Assembly (NCBI RefSeq): GCF_032917945.1
Contig: NZ_CP136624.1
Coordinates: 7,192,001-7,256,000 of the forward strand
From: Bradyrhizobium sp. sBnM-33
GTDB taxonomy: Bacteria > Pseudomonadota > Alphaproteobacteria > Rhizobiales > Xanthobacteraceae
Length of the DNA stretch: 64,000 nt
Direction: 5' to 3'
Shown: positions 1-8,762 of the stretch, one piece after another
Position numbering within the stretch: position 1 is the stretch's first letter
Layout of the letters: each line of letters starts with the position of its first letter
Notes under the pieces: model-generated
What the model was told of the DNA's origin: nothing
The model's database searches: none
What the model saw: only the letters and a program-made list of their open reading frames with translations
Made by a program: the position numbers and the translations under genes

Positions 1-85
1 GAAAAGGAGTGGGGCGGCAGTTCACATACGAGACAACATCGTCCGTCATTGAGACAGCGGAACAAGCGTTTTCGAGTGACGGCTG

Positions 86-949
86 CTAGACCACCGTCCG
101 ATGCCGCGCGATGCAGGTCTGCAGGACCTCATCCATCGGCCTTGTCCACCACTCGTTGGAGAAGATTTCGATCTCGGAATAGCCGGCAAAGCCATGCGCC
201 TCGACCGCTGATCGCACAGATGTGATGTCGATAACGCCGTCGCCCATCATGCCGCGGTCGTTGAGGATGTCTTTTGTCGGCACCAGCCAGTCGCAGACGT
301 GAAACGCCAGCAATCGATCCTTCCCCGCGCGCGCAATCTGCGGCATCAGTTCCGGGTCCCACCAGATGTGATAGACGTCGAGCGCAACACCGAGCGCGCC
401 AGTGCGCTGCGGATCGAGCTGGTCGCAGATGTCCAGCGCCTGCTTCGTCGTGTTCACGCAGGCACGGTCGGCGGCGTAGGCCGGATGCAAAGGCTCGATC
501 GCGAGCGGCATGTTGACCTCTCTCGCGTACTCCAGCATTTCCGCGATGGCGTCATGGACTTGCGTCCGCGCGGCCACAATATCTTTCGAGGCTGCGCTTC
601 CCGGCCGCGAATATTGCGGCAGGCCGCCGACGACCAGCACGATACAGGGTGCACCCAGCGCCCTGGCTTCGTCCACCGCACGGCGGTTGTCGTCGCGCAC
701 CTCGATGCGGTGCGCCGCATCAGCGGTGAACATGCCGCCGCGGCAATAACCGGACAGTTCAAGGCCGGCGTCGCGCACGGCCCGCGCTGCGCGCCCGAGG
801 CCGATGGCCGCAACCTGGTCGCGCCAGGGATCGATGGCGCGGATGCCATGGCGCGCACAGGCGTCGATGATGGCAACGAGGTCGCCCTGCTTCCGGACGG
901 TAGCCGTGTTCAGCGACAGCCAGCGATGATCGCTCGAGAAATCGCGCAT
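86..949 (-). CDS. Sugar phosphate isomerase/epimerase-like TIM barrel protein
   Basis: A 287-residue protein of the AP-endonuclease-2 / xylose-isomerase-like TIM-barrel superfamily. These enzymes usually epimerise or isomerise sugars or keto-acids with a bound divalent metal. Likely metal ligands are visible: E152 (IEPLHP), D191 and H194 (LDVYHIWWD), H217 (FHVCDW) and E259/E261 (SEIEIFS). There is no signal peptide, so it is cytosolic. Its ATG overlaps the stop of the DUF993 gene by one base (TGATG), so the two are translationally coupled. It is the last gene of the seven-gene operon starting near 7667. The substrate cannot be read from the sequence. The family is clear, the exact reaction is not. 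Confidence 0.85.
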   Translation of the reverse strand: MRDFSSDHRWLSLNTATVRKQGDLVAIIDACARHGIRAIDPWRDQVAAIGLGRAARAVRDAGLELSGYCRGGMFTADAAHRIEVRDDNRRAVDEARALGAPCIVLVVGGLPQYSRPGSAASKDIVAARTQVHDAIAEMLEYAREVNMPLAIEPLHPAYAADRACVNTTKQALDICDQLDPQRTGALGVALDVYHIWWDPELMPQIARAGKDRLLAFHVCDWLVPTKDILNDRGMMGDGVIDITSVRSAVEAHGFAGYSEIEIFSNEWWTRPMDEVLQTCIARHRTVV

Positions 950-2142
950 CAGGGTTCGATGCCGCGCGTTGCCAGCACCGTCTTCATGCGCCGCGTTGCC
1001 AGTTCAGGGTTGGAGAGCAGCCCAGCCCTGTCGGCCAAGCGGAACAGTTCAGCCAGATGCAGCGTCGAGCGCGTGCTCTCCTGCCCGCCGATCATGGTGA
1101 AATGATCCTGGTGGCCGTTGAGATAGGCCATGAACACGATGCCGGTTTTGTAGAACCGCGTCGGCGCCTTGAAGATATGCCGCGACAGCGGCACCGTCGG
1201 CCCCAGCACGTCATGGAAACCGGCCTCGTCGCCGGCAGCCAGCCGCGACAGTGCATAGGACGCCGCCGGCGCGATGGCATCGAAGATGCCGAGCAGCGCA
1301 TGCGAAAAGCCTTGCTCGTCGCCTGCGATCAATTCGGCATAGTTGAAATCGTCGCCGGTATACATCTTGACGTTCTTATCCAGTCGCCGGCGCATGTCGA
1401 TCTCGCGCTGCTTGTCGAGCAGCGAAACCTTGACGCCGTCGACCTTGGCGGCGTTGGCGTTGATGATCGCAACCGCCGTATCCATCGCCTTGTCGAGATC
1501 GGCGGTGCCCCAATAGCCCGACAGCGCCGGATCGAACATGTCGCCGAGCCAATGGATGATCACGGGCTCGCGAATCTGCGACAGCACGCGGTCATAGACC
1601 TTGGCGTAGTCGTCGGCGCTGCGGCCAAGTTTGGCCAGCGCGCGCGACGCCATCAGGATGATCCGGCCGCCAGCCTTCTCGACCGCCGCGATCTGCTCCT
1701 CATAGGCGCGGGTGACGTCATCGATCGACTTCGCATCTTCTGCGGCGAGATGATCGGTGCCGGCACCGGAAAACACCAGCGCATTGCCCTTCGCTTTCGC
1801 AGCCTTTACTGAACGCTGGATCAGTTCCAGCGAGGTCGGCCAATCCAGCCCCATGCCGCGCTGCGCGGTGTCCATCGCCTCGGCGACGCCAAGGCCGAGG
1901 TCCCAGACATGCTCGCGGAACGCAATGGTCCGGTCCCAGTCGATCGCTGCGCTAAGCCAGGGATCGTTATCGGCAAGCGGATCCGCCACCACATGGGCGG
2001 CCGAGAACGCCACGCGATTGAGCGTGCCGTCAAGCTTGGCCGGAAACGCCCGCGACGCCGCCAGGCGATAGGTCTCGATCGAACGATCCGCGGTCGGCAA
2101 CTTCAGCGACAGCGATGACGTCGGCAGGACAGGCTTGTTCAT
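949..2142 (-). CDS. DUF993 / dihydrodipicolinate-synthase-like protein
   Basis: A 397-residue protein matching the DUF993 family, which is placed in the DHDPS/N-acetylneuraminate-lyase aldolase group. K238 in the GVKVSL segment is a plausible Schiff-base lysine by analogy. That implies, but does not prove, retro-aldol cleavage or dehydration of a keto sugar acid. It starts 13 bases after the Gfo/Idh gene and overlaps the isomerase gene, so the three are co-transcribed. The trio dehydrogenase + aldolase-like + isomerase-like suggests oxidation, rearrangement and cleavage of one carbohydrate-like compound. Function of the family is not established as far as I know. Confidence 0.8.
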   Translation of the reverse strand: MNKPVLPTSSLSLKLPTADRSIETYRLAASRAFPAKLDGTLNRVAFSAAHVVADPLADNDPWLSAAIDWDRTIAFREHVWDLGLGVAEAMDTAQRGMGLDWPTSLELIQRSVKAAKAKGNALVFSGAGTDHLAAEDAKSIDDVTRAYEEQIAAVEKAGGRIILMASRALAKLGRSADDYAKVYDRVLSQIREPVIIHWLGDMFDPALSGYWGTADLDKAMDTAVAIINANAAKVDGVKVSLLDKQREIDMRRRLDKNVKMYTGDDFNYAELIAGDEQGFSHALLGIFDAIAPAASYALSRLAAGDEAGFHDVLGPTVPLSRHIFKAPTRFYKTGIVFMAYLNGHQDHFTMIGGQESTRSTLHLAELFRLADRAGLLSNPELATRRMKTVLATRGIEP

Positions 2143-2154
2143 GGCTATCCCTCC

Positions 2155-3306
2155 TCACACCTCAATCGGGGCGACATCGATCCAGCGCCGCTCGCGCCAG
2201 CTCTGCAGCGCGCATTCGGCAAGCTGCACGCCCTTGGCGCCTTCCAGCAGCGTGAACTTGTAGGGCGCGTCCTCACAGACGTGGCGGATGAACATTTCCC
2301 ACTGCTCCTTGAAGCCGTTGTCATAGACAACGTTGTCGGGAACCTTCTGCCAGTCGGCGTAGAAATCATGCGTGCGCTTCTCGTCCGGATTCCACACCGG
2401 CCGCGGCGTCGCCTGGCGCGCCTGGATCACGCAGTCGGTCAGGCCGGCCACCGCCGAGCCGTGGGTACCGTCGACCTGGAAGGTGACGAGGTCGTCGCGA
2501 TAGACCCGCGTCACCCAGCTCATGTTGATATGGGCGATCACGCCGCCCTTGAGACGGAAGGTGGCATAGGCGGAATCATCGGCGGTCGCCGTGTATTTCT
2601 TGCCCTTTTCGTCGAAACGTTCGGGGATGTCGGTCGTGCCGAGGCAGGAGATGCTCTCGACCTCGCCGAAGAGATTGTCGAGCACGTAGCGCCAGTGGCA
2701 GACCATGTCGAGAATGATGCCGCCGCCGTCCTCGCTGCGGTAATTCCACGACGGCCGCTGCGCTTCCTGCCAGCCGCCTTCGAACACCCAGTAGCCGAAC
2801 TCGCCGCGCACCGAGAGCATGCGGCCGAAGAAGCCGGAATCGCGCAGGAAGGCGAGCTTCTTCAGGCCAGGCAGAAACAGCTTGTCCTGCACCGTGCCGT
2901 GCTTGATGCCCTTGGCCTTGGCGAGCTTCAGCACCGCGACCGCCTCCTCCAGATTGGTCGCGATCGGCTTTTCGCAATAGACGTGCTTGCCGGCCTCGAT
3001 CGCCTTGGTCAGCAGCGACGGGCGCGCCTGCGTAGTCGCGGCATCGAAGAAGATCGCGTCGTCCTTCGCGGCCAGCACCTTGTCGAGATCGGTTGACCAG
3101 CGCTCCACGCTGAAGCGCTTGGCCAGCCGTTCCACCTTGTCCGCATCGCGGCCGATCAGGATCGGGTCGGGCAGCATGCGGTCGCCGTTGGACAGCAGCA
3201 CGCCGCCCTGATCACGGATCGCGATGATGGAGCGGACCAAATGCTGATTGAGCCCCATGCGGCCGGTCACGCCGTTCATGATCAGGCCGAGGCGTTTGGT
3301 CGTCAT
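2155..3306 (-). CDS. Gfo/Idh/MocA family NAD(P)-dependent oxidoreductase
   Basis: A 383-residue protein with an N-terminal nucleotide-binding fold (LIMNGVTGRMG near residues 8-18) and the family-defining CEKPIA motif at 111-116, whose lysine is normally the catalytic base. The C-terminal half has the usual mixed sheet substrate domain. Such enzymes oxidise a hydroxyl of a sugar, inositol or glycoside. The ATG overlaps the stop of the upstream enolase-superfamily gene by four bases (ATGA). The N-terminal motif is slightly irregular for a Rossmann GxGxxG, so cofactor choice is open. Confidence 0.87.
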   Translation of the reverse strand: MTTKRLGLIMNGVTGRMGLNQHLVRSIIAIRDQGGVLLSNGDRMLPDPILIGRDADKVERLAKRFSVERWSTDLDKVLAAKDDAIFFDAATTQARPSLLTKAIEAGKHVYCEKPIATNLEEAVAVLKLAKAKGIKHGTVQDKLFLPGLKKLAFLRDSGFFGRMLSVRGEFGYWVFEGGWQEAQRPSWNYRSEDGGGIILDMVCHWRYVLDNLFGEVESISCLGTTDIPERFDEKGKKYTATADDSAYATFRLKGGVIAHINMSWVTRVYRDDLVTFQVDGTHGSAVAGLTDCVIQARQATPRPVWNPDEKRTHDFYADWQKVPDNVVYDNGFKEQWEMFIRHVCEDAPYKFTLLEGAKGVQLAECALQSWRERRWIDVAPIEV

Positions 3307-4703
3307 ACTGCTTTCTCCAGGGGAATTGCTGTGGGCTGCGCGAGCGGCGACATCGCGGACCAGTCCGGATGCACCGCTGTAGCGAAGCCAGGTGTGGTCA
3401 GCGATCCCGTGAGCAGATCGCCGTCATGGATCGCGAGGCGAATTTTGTTGCCGTCGCGGACATAGAGATCGGGATGGGCCGCGAGAAACGCTTCCGCTTC
3501 CGTGGCGGGCGTGTCGCCAAAACCATCGACATAGTGGTGGCCGTTGCGCTCGGCATGGGTGACGCCGATCAGCGCGCCCAGCGCGAGGTCCTGCTGCACG
3601 GCCAACCCCGCCTGGCAGGTCAGGTCCTCGCCGGCGATGAAGCGCTTTTCGCCATCCGCGCTCCATTTGGCCGCGCGCGTGGCGTTGATCAGCGACTTGT
3701 AGATGCCCTTGCAGGATTTCGACGAGATGCCGCGATAACCGAGCGCCCGCGCCACCGGGAACGCGTCGTAGGAATCGTCGGCCTCGTCGACGATAAAATC
3801 GCGCCGCGCCAGCGCGCCGAGCGGCGATTGACGCGTAATGTCGCGCGGCATCGGCTGTTCGATATAGAGCAGCTTCTGTGCGATCGGCCGCAGGGCAGCA
3901 TCGCGATCGAGCCGCTCGACGAGCGCATTCAATGCGGCGAGGTCGGCGTACTGTTCATTGGCGTCGAGCGTGACGCGGTAATCATGAGACAGCGTGGCGA
4001 GTTCGTTGCCGATCCGGATCAGCCGATCGGCATCGTGTACGGGATCGCCATTGAGCTTCAGCTTGAAATAGCGCGCGCCGGCGTTTTCACTGATGTCCGC
4101 AACACCCCCATCGCCTTCGACCTTGTCGTCCATGCCAACCGTATGCCGGATCGCGACGCGCTCCAGCCGTTTTCGGCCCGCGAGAAAGTGCGACACGTCA
4201 TCATCGCCGAGATCGCGCGACAGACGTGCATCCACGCCTGCGATGTTGTCGGCCATGCCGTCGAAGAAGCTGGTTTCCGTGCAACGCAGCAGCGCGTCGA
4301 GAAGCGCCTTATCGATTTCGGCCGGCCCGTAGGCCGCCGCCAGCGGCGGAATGTCTTCTCGCGCGCAGGCCTCGATCTGCGCGCCGATGCAGGCCGCATG
4401 CAGGCCAAACGCAGTCTCGAAGCCGGAATGCGCCAGATAGATATCCCGCGCGATCAGAAGCGAGCGCCGCAGCTTAGCAACGGTCTCTTGCGGCGACAAA
4501 TGCGGCCGCTTGTCAAACCATTTCGGGACCAGAAATTCGGCGCTGGCACCAGTTGCCGTTCCCCTGCCCTCGACCTCGATCTCGACCCGCACGAAAGCCT
4601 GCGGCGTCGCATTGACGACGACCGCGCCGAACCGGAACGGCCGGGCGAAGGTGACCGGACGTTCGAAAAAGGAGATGTCTCGTACGGCCAAGCGTAACGG
4701 CAT
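3303..4703 (-). CDS. Mandelate racemase / muconate-lactonizing enolase-superfamily enzyme
   Basis: A 466-residue protein of the enolase superfamily. Visible elements are a KLK motif at 214-216 (catalytic lysine), D248 in DANEQ, E282 in YIEQP and D306/E307 in VDEAD (metal ligands), and K329 in SSKSCKG opposite. The reaction would start by proton abstraction alpha to a carboxylate: racemisation, epimerisation or dehydration of an acid sugar or amino-acid derivative. I chose the ATG at 4703. The open frame continues upstream to 5216, but only as antisense-frame sequence over the ABC ATPase gene, and the protein similarity begins at MPLRLAVRD. It begins 11 bases after the ATPase stop. At 466 residues it is longer than the usual ~370-400. 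Confidence 0.85.
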   Translation of the reverse strand: MPLRLAVRDISFFERPVTFARPFRFGAVVVNATPQAFVRVEIEVEGRGTATGASAEFLVPKWFDKRPHLSPQETVAKLRRSLLIARDIYLAHSGFETAFGLHAACIGAQIEACAREDIPPLAAAYGPAEIDKALLDALLRCTETSFFDGMADNIAGVDARLSRDLGDDDVSHFLAGRKRLERVAIRHTVGMDDKVEGDGGVADISENAGARYFKLKLNGDPVHDADRLIRIGNELATLSHDYRVTLDANEQYADLAALNALVERLDRDAALRPIAQKLLYIEQPMPRDITRQSPLGALARRDFIVDEADDSYDAFPVARALGYRGISSKSCKGIYKSLINATRAAKWSADGEKRFIAGEDLTCQAGLAVQQDLALGALIGVTHAERNGHHYVDGFGDTPATEAEAFLAAHPDLYVRDGNKIRLAIHDGDLLTGSLTTPGFATAVHPDWSAMSPLAQPTAIPLEKAV

Positions 4704-4714
4704 CGAGCCAGCTT

Positions 4715-5563
4715 TCAGTCCAGCGCGCTTTGCGTGAAAAAATGCTTGCGAATTCGCTGCACCAGTTCGGTGAAGGCGGGATCGGCCATCGCGTCGAGCG
4801 AGCGCGGGCGCGGCAGCGGCACGTCGTAGATCGCGGCAATCGCACCGGGCCGCTCGGTCATGACAAGCACGCGGTCGGCCAGGAACACAGCTTCCGGAAT
4901 GGAGTGCGTGATCAGCAGCACGGTCTTGCCGGTCTCGCGCTGGATTCGCATCAGCTCGACGTTCATCTTCTCGCGCGTCATGGCATCGAGCGCGCCGAAC
5001 GGCTCGTCCATCAGCATGATCTTGGGGTCGTGCACCAGCGCCCGGCAGATCGAGGCGCGTTGCTGCATACCGCCGGAGAGCTGCCAAGGCAGTTTCTTCT
5101 CGAACCCTTCGAGCCCAACCAGCTTCAACAGCGCTTTCGCCCGCGGCAGATATTCGTCGCGCGGCAGCTTCTTCATGTCGATCGGCAACATCACGTTGGC
5201 CAGGATGTTGCGCCACGGCAGCAGCAGCGCGTTCTGGAACACAATGCCGACATTGCCGTGCGGCTTTGTAACCTGCTCGCCTTCAACCAGGATTTCACCG
5301 GTCGACGGTGCCAGCAGCCCGGATATCATCTTGAGCAGCGTGGACTTACCGCAGCCGGACGGGCCGACCACGACAAAAAACTCGCCCTCGTTGATGTGGA
5401 AATCCAGCGGCCGCAGCGACGGCACGTCGCCGTCGCGCGAGCGATAGGTTTTGGAGACGCCTGATAGCGTGATGCCTGCCGCCGCGCCGCCTGCGCGACC
5501 GGGCACCAGGCGCAGATGCGCGGCTGGTTGATTGATCTCGGTTGGTTTGGCCGCCGGGTTCAT
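4715..5563 (-). CDS. ABC transporter ATP-binding protein (nitrate/sulfonate/taurine type)
   Basis: A 282-residue ATPase with Walker A GPSGCGKST at 67-75, ABC signature LSGGMQQRA at 162-170 and Walker B IMLMDEP at 182-188. The ALLLPWRN segment is typical of the SsuB/TauB/NrtD group. The first ~30 residues (alanine/proline-rich) are a variable extension. It energises the importer formed with the permease (6858-7667) and binding protein (5729-6727). The substrate is probably the starting compound of the downstream enzymes. This sub-family transports many small organic molecules, so the name does not fix the ligand. Confidence 0.93.
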   Translation of the reverse strand: MNPAAKPTEINQPAAHLRLVPGRAGGAAAGITLSGVSKTYRSRDGDVPSLRPLDFHINEGEFFVVVGPSGCGKSTLLKMISGLLAPSTGEILVEGEQVTKPHGNVGIVFQNALLLPWRNILANVMLPIDMKKLPRDEYLPRAKALLKLVGLEGFEKKLPWQLSGGMQQRASICRALVHDPKIMLMDEPFGALDAMTREKMNVELMRIQRETGKTVLLITHSIPEAVFLADRVLVMTERPGAIAAIYDVPLPRPRSLDAMADPAFTELVQRIRKHFFTQSALD

Positions 5564-5598
5564 TCAGTCAAGTCCATTTGGAAAAGTCCTCTCCGCCC

Positions 5599-5713
5599 GT
5601 CGTCGCTGCGAACGCAGGGACCCATACGCCGTAACTATTCCTTCGGGCACTCTGGGAGAGACCCTCTGCAACAACTACGGCCGATTATGGGTCCCTGCGT
5701 TCGCAGGGACGAC
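5599..5713. repeat. Intergenic inverted repeat (family E)
   Basis: Two ~28-base arms face each other: left 5599-5626 and right 5686-5713 share TGCGAACGCAGGGACCCATA and its complement, with a ~59-base middle. It sits between the ABC ATPase and the binding-protein gene inside one operon. A degenerate relative lies at 7768-7886. A long hairpin here could affect mRNA stability or relative expression of importer parts, which is inference. Confidence 0.8.
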
Positions 5714-5728
5714 AAGTTCACGCGTCCT

Positions 5729-6727
5729 TCACGAACCGCCCTGCGGCAGGTAGTCGTTGGTGTAAAACGCCTTCGGATTGTCCTTGGCCTTGGCATCCAA
5801 CCCGCCATATTCGACCATCAGATTGACCGTGTCGGTCATGTTCTGGTCGGTCACCTGGAACGGCCGCTTGTTCTTGGTTTCAGCCGTGCGGTAGAGCGGG
5901 ATTGTCAGCTCAAAGCCCTTCGTCAGCGTCTCGAGCTTGCCGCCCTTCGGGTTGGCGTCGAGAATCGCCTGCGCTGCACCCTTCGGGTTCTTCTCGGCGG
6001 CTTCGACCGCTTTGGTGGTCGCCGACATGAAGCGCTTGACGAGATCGGCATTGGCCTTGACGAAGTCGGTGTTGGCGACGACGCCCGAGCAAACCATGTT
6101 GATGCCGTAGTCGGCGAACTTGATCGCGTTGACGTCCTTACCCGTCGCGTCCTTGATCTTCATCGACTGGTCCATGACATAGCCGAGCAGCAGGTCAGCC
6201 TGGCCGTTGATGACGGCGTTCAGCTTGGTCTGGCCGTCGCCGGCCACCGTCTGGAAGTCGCTTTCCTTCAGGCCGGTCTTCTTCAAAAACAGCGGCCAGA
6301 TCTGCGTCATCGAGTCAGCCGGCGTGATCGCCACCGTCTTGCCCTTGATGTCCTCGGGCTTCTTGATGTTCTTTTCGACAAAGCCCATCGCCGACATCGG
6401 GCTGGTCTGCAGCAGCACCCCGGTAGAGATGATCGGCGCGCCCTTGACCGCCGCACGCATCATGGTGGGGACATCGACATAGCCGAAATTGGCGGTTTTG
6501 GCCGCAACGGCCTGCGTGGTCGCCGCCGAGCCGCGGCCTTCCTGGATTTCGAGATCGATGCCTTCGGCGGCATAAATGCCCTTGGCCTTGCCGTAATAGA
6601 ACGGCGCGTGCTCGCCATAGACGTACCAGTTCAGCATCAGAACCACCTTATCGGCAGCCGATGCGGGAACAACTGCAAGCGCGGTCCAGATCAGGGCGGC
6701 GGAGATCGCCGTTATCACTCGTATCAT
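5729..6727 (-). CDS. ABC transporter substrate-binding protein, NMT1/SsuA-like
   Basis: A 332-residue periplasmic binding protein of the NMT1/THI5-like group. A signal peptide runs to about residue 24 (MIRVITAISA... ASA|ADK). I chose the ATG at 6727: GGAGG lies six bases upstream, whereas the in-frame ATG at 6733 directly abuts it. The open frame extends to 6874, but that part is the translation of a palindromic repeat and is not protein. The mature N-terminus VVLMLNWYVYGEHAPFYYG is typical of NMT1-like proteins that bind pyrimidine-like, riboflavin-like or other small ligands. It is the ligand-determining part of the importer. Confidence 0.92.
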   Translation of the reverse strand: MIRVITAISAALIWTALAVVPASAADKVVLMLNWYVYGEHAPFYYGKAKGIYAAEGIDLEIQEGRGSAATTQAVAAKTANFGYVDVPTMMRAAVKGAPIISTGVLLQTSPMSAMGFVEKNIKKPEDIKGKTVAITPADSMTQIWPLFLKKTGLKESDFQTVAGDGQTKLNAVINGQADLLLGYVMDQSMKIKDATGKDVNAIKFADYGINMVCSGVVANTDFVKANADLVKRFMSATTKAVEAAEKNPKGAAQAILDANPKGGKLETLTKGFELTIPLYRTAETKNKRPFQVTDQNMTDTVNLMVEYGGLDAKAKDNPKAFYTNDYLPQGGS

Positions 6728-6748
6728 GCTCATCCTCCCGTTTTGCTT

Positions 6749-6826
6749 CGTCATTGCGAGCGAAGCGAAGCAATCCATTCCTCGACTTGCGGCGCCATGG
6801 ATTGCTTCGCTGCGCTCGCAATGACG
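6749..6826. repeat. Palindromic intergenic repeat (family A, CGTCATTGCGAG type)
   Basis: Arms CGTCATTGCGAGCGAAGCGA and their complement enclose a short loop. The same sequence occurs at 8674-8757, 25129-25212 and 46081-46165. When translated it gives the CERSEAIH-like peptide seen in false N-terminal extensions of neighbouring ORFs. It sits between the permease and binding-protein genes. Confidence 0.88.
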
Positions 6827-6857
6827 TTCTGTGTTGTTGTTTTCGTCCGGTATTCCC

Positions 6858-7667
6858 TCAAGAAGCAAAAACAATGTCCTCGCGCTGGCTGACGTGCCAG
6901 GGAATCACGAGGCGCTCGATGCGGTCGACGACCCAAAACAGGACGACGCCGAGCAGCGCCAGGATCACCAGCGCGGCAAACATCGTCGGCAGGTCGAAGG
7001 TACCGATCGAGCGCTGCATCACGTAGCCGATGCCGGAATTGGAGCCGACGAACTCGCCGACGACAGCACCGACAACGGCAAGCGTCACGGAGACTTTCAG
7101 GCCGGAGAAGATCGCGGGCATCGCGTGCGGCAGGTTGACGGCGCGAAACACCTGGAAGCGGCTGCCCTGCATGGCGCGCGCGAGATCGACCATGTCAGGG
7201 TCGACCGACTTGAAGCCCTGCACGGCTGATACCACCACCGGAAAAAACCCGAGCAGAAACGCCGAAATCACCTTCGGGATGATGCCGAAACCGAACCACA
7301 CCACGAACAGCGGCGCGATCGCGATCTTCGGCACGGATTGAGAGAAAACCAGCAGCGGATAGACATAGCTCTCCACCGTCTTCGATCCCGCAATCAGCAT
7401 CGCGACGGGAATGCCGAACACGGCCGACAGCAGGAAGCCGCAGATGGTGGCGTAAGTGGTGGGCCAGGCCTGCCGCAGCAGTTCCGGCCAATCCGTCCGC
7501 AGCACCGCCACGACATCGCCCGGCGCCGGTATCTGGTAGGCCGGAATCTGGAACAGGCGGATGGTGAGGTCCCACATCACCACGATGAACAGCAGGAACA
7601 GAAACGGCCGCACCCACGCCGCGTTCAGCGCTTTCGACACGCCACTCTCGCGCTTCAGCTCGGCCAC
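6858..7667 (-). CDS. ABC transporter permease (SsuC/TauC/NrtB-like)
   Basis: About 269 residues from a GTG start at 7667, preceded at six bases by GGGAG. A longer in-frame ATG exists at 7796, but the extra N-terminus overlaps an intergenic repeat and 269 residues matches the family. Six membrane spans are readable, with the BPD transport loop around AVNLPHAMPAIFSGLKVS (EAA-like region that contacts the ATPase). It is the first gene of the catabolic operon after tetR. Start choice is moderately sure, the family is very sure. Confidence 0.88.
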   Translation of the reverse strand: MAELKRESGVSKALNAAWVRPFLFLLFIVVMWDLTIRLFQIPAYQIPAPGDVVAVLRTDWPELLRQAWPTTYATICGFLLSAVFGIPVAMLIAGSKTVESYVYPLLVFSQSVPKIAIAPLFVVWFGFGIIPKVISAFLLGFFPVVVSAVQGFKSVDPDMVDLARAMQGSRFQVFRAVNLPHAMPAIFSGLKVSVTLAVVGAVVGEFVGSNSGIGYVMQRSIGTFDLPTMFAALVILALLGVVLFWVVDRIERLVIPWHVSQREDIVFAS

Positions 7668-7767
7668 GTCTCGCTCCCGGTCATCAGTCTCTTCTGAGTG
7701 GGAAATTAACCCGTTGGATAAATACTGGCAAGCGGGTTTTTGTGCGGCGAAATGGCCTGTTCCATCG

Positions 7768-7886
7768 CCCTGCGAAAGCAGGGGGCCCATAATCACGGCT
7801 GCGTACTTTGCGAAGGCTGAGGCCGCTTCCCGGTGCAGCTAATTAGGGTCAAGGGCTATGGATTCCTGCGTTCGCAGGAGCGACGG
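7768..7886. repeat. Degenerate intergenic inverted repeat (family E)
   Basis: Left part CCTGCGAAAGCAGGGGGCCC and right part GATTCCTGCGTTCGCAGGAG are diverged copies of the family-E arms at 5599-5713. It covers the end of tetR's stop region and the space before the permease gene. Confidence 0.55.
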
Positions 7887-7887
7887 C

Positions 7888-8634
7888 TCACACTGGCTGA
7901 TGCGCCGGCGGCCGCACGGCCGGCTCCGCGGCCTTGCCGAAATCCGCGGTCGATTTGCCCGTCAACGCCGCCAGCACCAGCGCGACCATATGCGCCAGCC
8001 GCTCATCCCTCGCCTCCTTCTTCAGGAGGTCGCGGCCAAAGATCACGGAAAGCGTCGCGCTGTTGGAGAGATAGAAGAAGCACAGCGCCGCGATCGAGAT
8101 GTAGAGCTGCACCGGATCGACGGCGACGCGGAAATCGCCGCTTTCGACGCCGCGCGTCACCACGGTGCGGATCATCTCGACGAACGGCGAATGCATCGAT
8201 TTGACCTTGGTCGAGCGCTTCAGATGGCGCGCTTTAGCGAGGTTTTCGGTGTTGAGCAGCGCCAAGAATTCCGGGTTGCGGAGGAAATAGTTCCAGGTGA
8301 ACTCGATCAGCCGTTCGATCGCCTCGGGCGGATCGAGATGTTCGAGATCGAGCCCGCGCTCCTCGGAACGGATCTTCTCATAGGCGCCTTCGAGCACCGC
8401 GAGGTAGAGGTCTTCCTTGTTGCCGACGTGGTAGTACAGCATGCGCTTGTTGGCGCCGGCGTTGGCCGCGATGCGGTCGACGCGCGCGCCTGCCAGGCCA
8501 TGGGCGGCGAACTCCTGCTTGGCGGCCTCGAGAATGCGAAGCCGCATCCCCTCGGGGTCGCGCTGCCATTTCTGAACGCGTTTTGCCTTTGCCAAATCAA
8601 TCGCCCGGTGATCGTGCAACACAAGCTGTAGCAT
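7888..8634 (-). CDS. TetR family transcriptional regulator
   Basis: A 248-residue regulator. The N-terminal helix-turn-helix spans about residues 30-77 (RILEAAKQEFAAHGLAGARVDRIAANAGANKRMLYYHVGNKEDLY region). The C-terminal domain resembles the RutR/nucleotide-metabolism subgroup (WNYFLRNPEFLALLNTEN). It lies upstream of, and in the same direction as, the seven-gene operon, so it probably controls it. Whether it represses or activates, and by what ligand, is not visible. No clear operator was identified in the repeat-rich gap. Confidence 0.9.
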   Translation of the reverse strand: MLQLVLHDHRAIDLAKAKRVQKWQRDPEGMRLRILEAAKQEFAAHGLAGARVDRIAANAGANKRMLYYHVGNKEDLYLAVLEGAYEKIRSEERGLDLEHLDPPEAIERLIEFTWNYFLRNPEFLALLNTENLAKARHLKRSTKVKSMHSPFVEMIRTVVTRGVESGDFRVAVDPVQLYISIAALCFFYLSNSATLSVIFGRDLLKKEARDERLAHMVALVLAALTGKSTADFGKAAEPAVRPPAHQPV

Positions 8635-8673
8635 GCAGGGAAGCGTTTGAGAACGAGGGATGCTCTATCCCGA

Positions 8674-8757
8674 CCGTCATTGCGAGCGCAAGCGAAGCAA
8701 TCCAGAGGCCAAAGCAAGACTGGATTGCTTCGTCGCTAACGCTCCTCGCAATGACGG
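8674..8757. repeat. Palindromic intergenic repeat (family A)
   Basis: CCGTCATTGCGAGCGCAAGC and the complementary arm ending CTCGCAATGACGG enclose a short loop. It fills the space between the VOC-protein stop (8763) and the tetR start and could act as a 3' mRNA stabiliser or weak terminator. Confidence 0.88.
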
Positions 8758-8762
8758 CTGGG

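Noticed and set aside
4704..5216. N-terminal extension of the enolase-superfamily protein
   Set aside because: It lies out of frame over the ABC ATPase gene and has no enolase-superfamily features.
6728..6874. N-terminal extension of the substrate-binding protein
   Set aside because: The added residues translate a family-A repeat; the signal peptide and SD place the start at 6727.
7668..7796. N-terminal extension of the permease
   Set aside because: It overlaps repeat sequence and is not permease-like; a GTG with GGGAG fits the family length.
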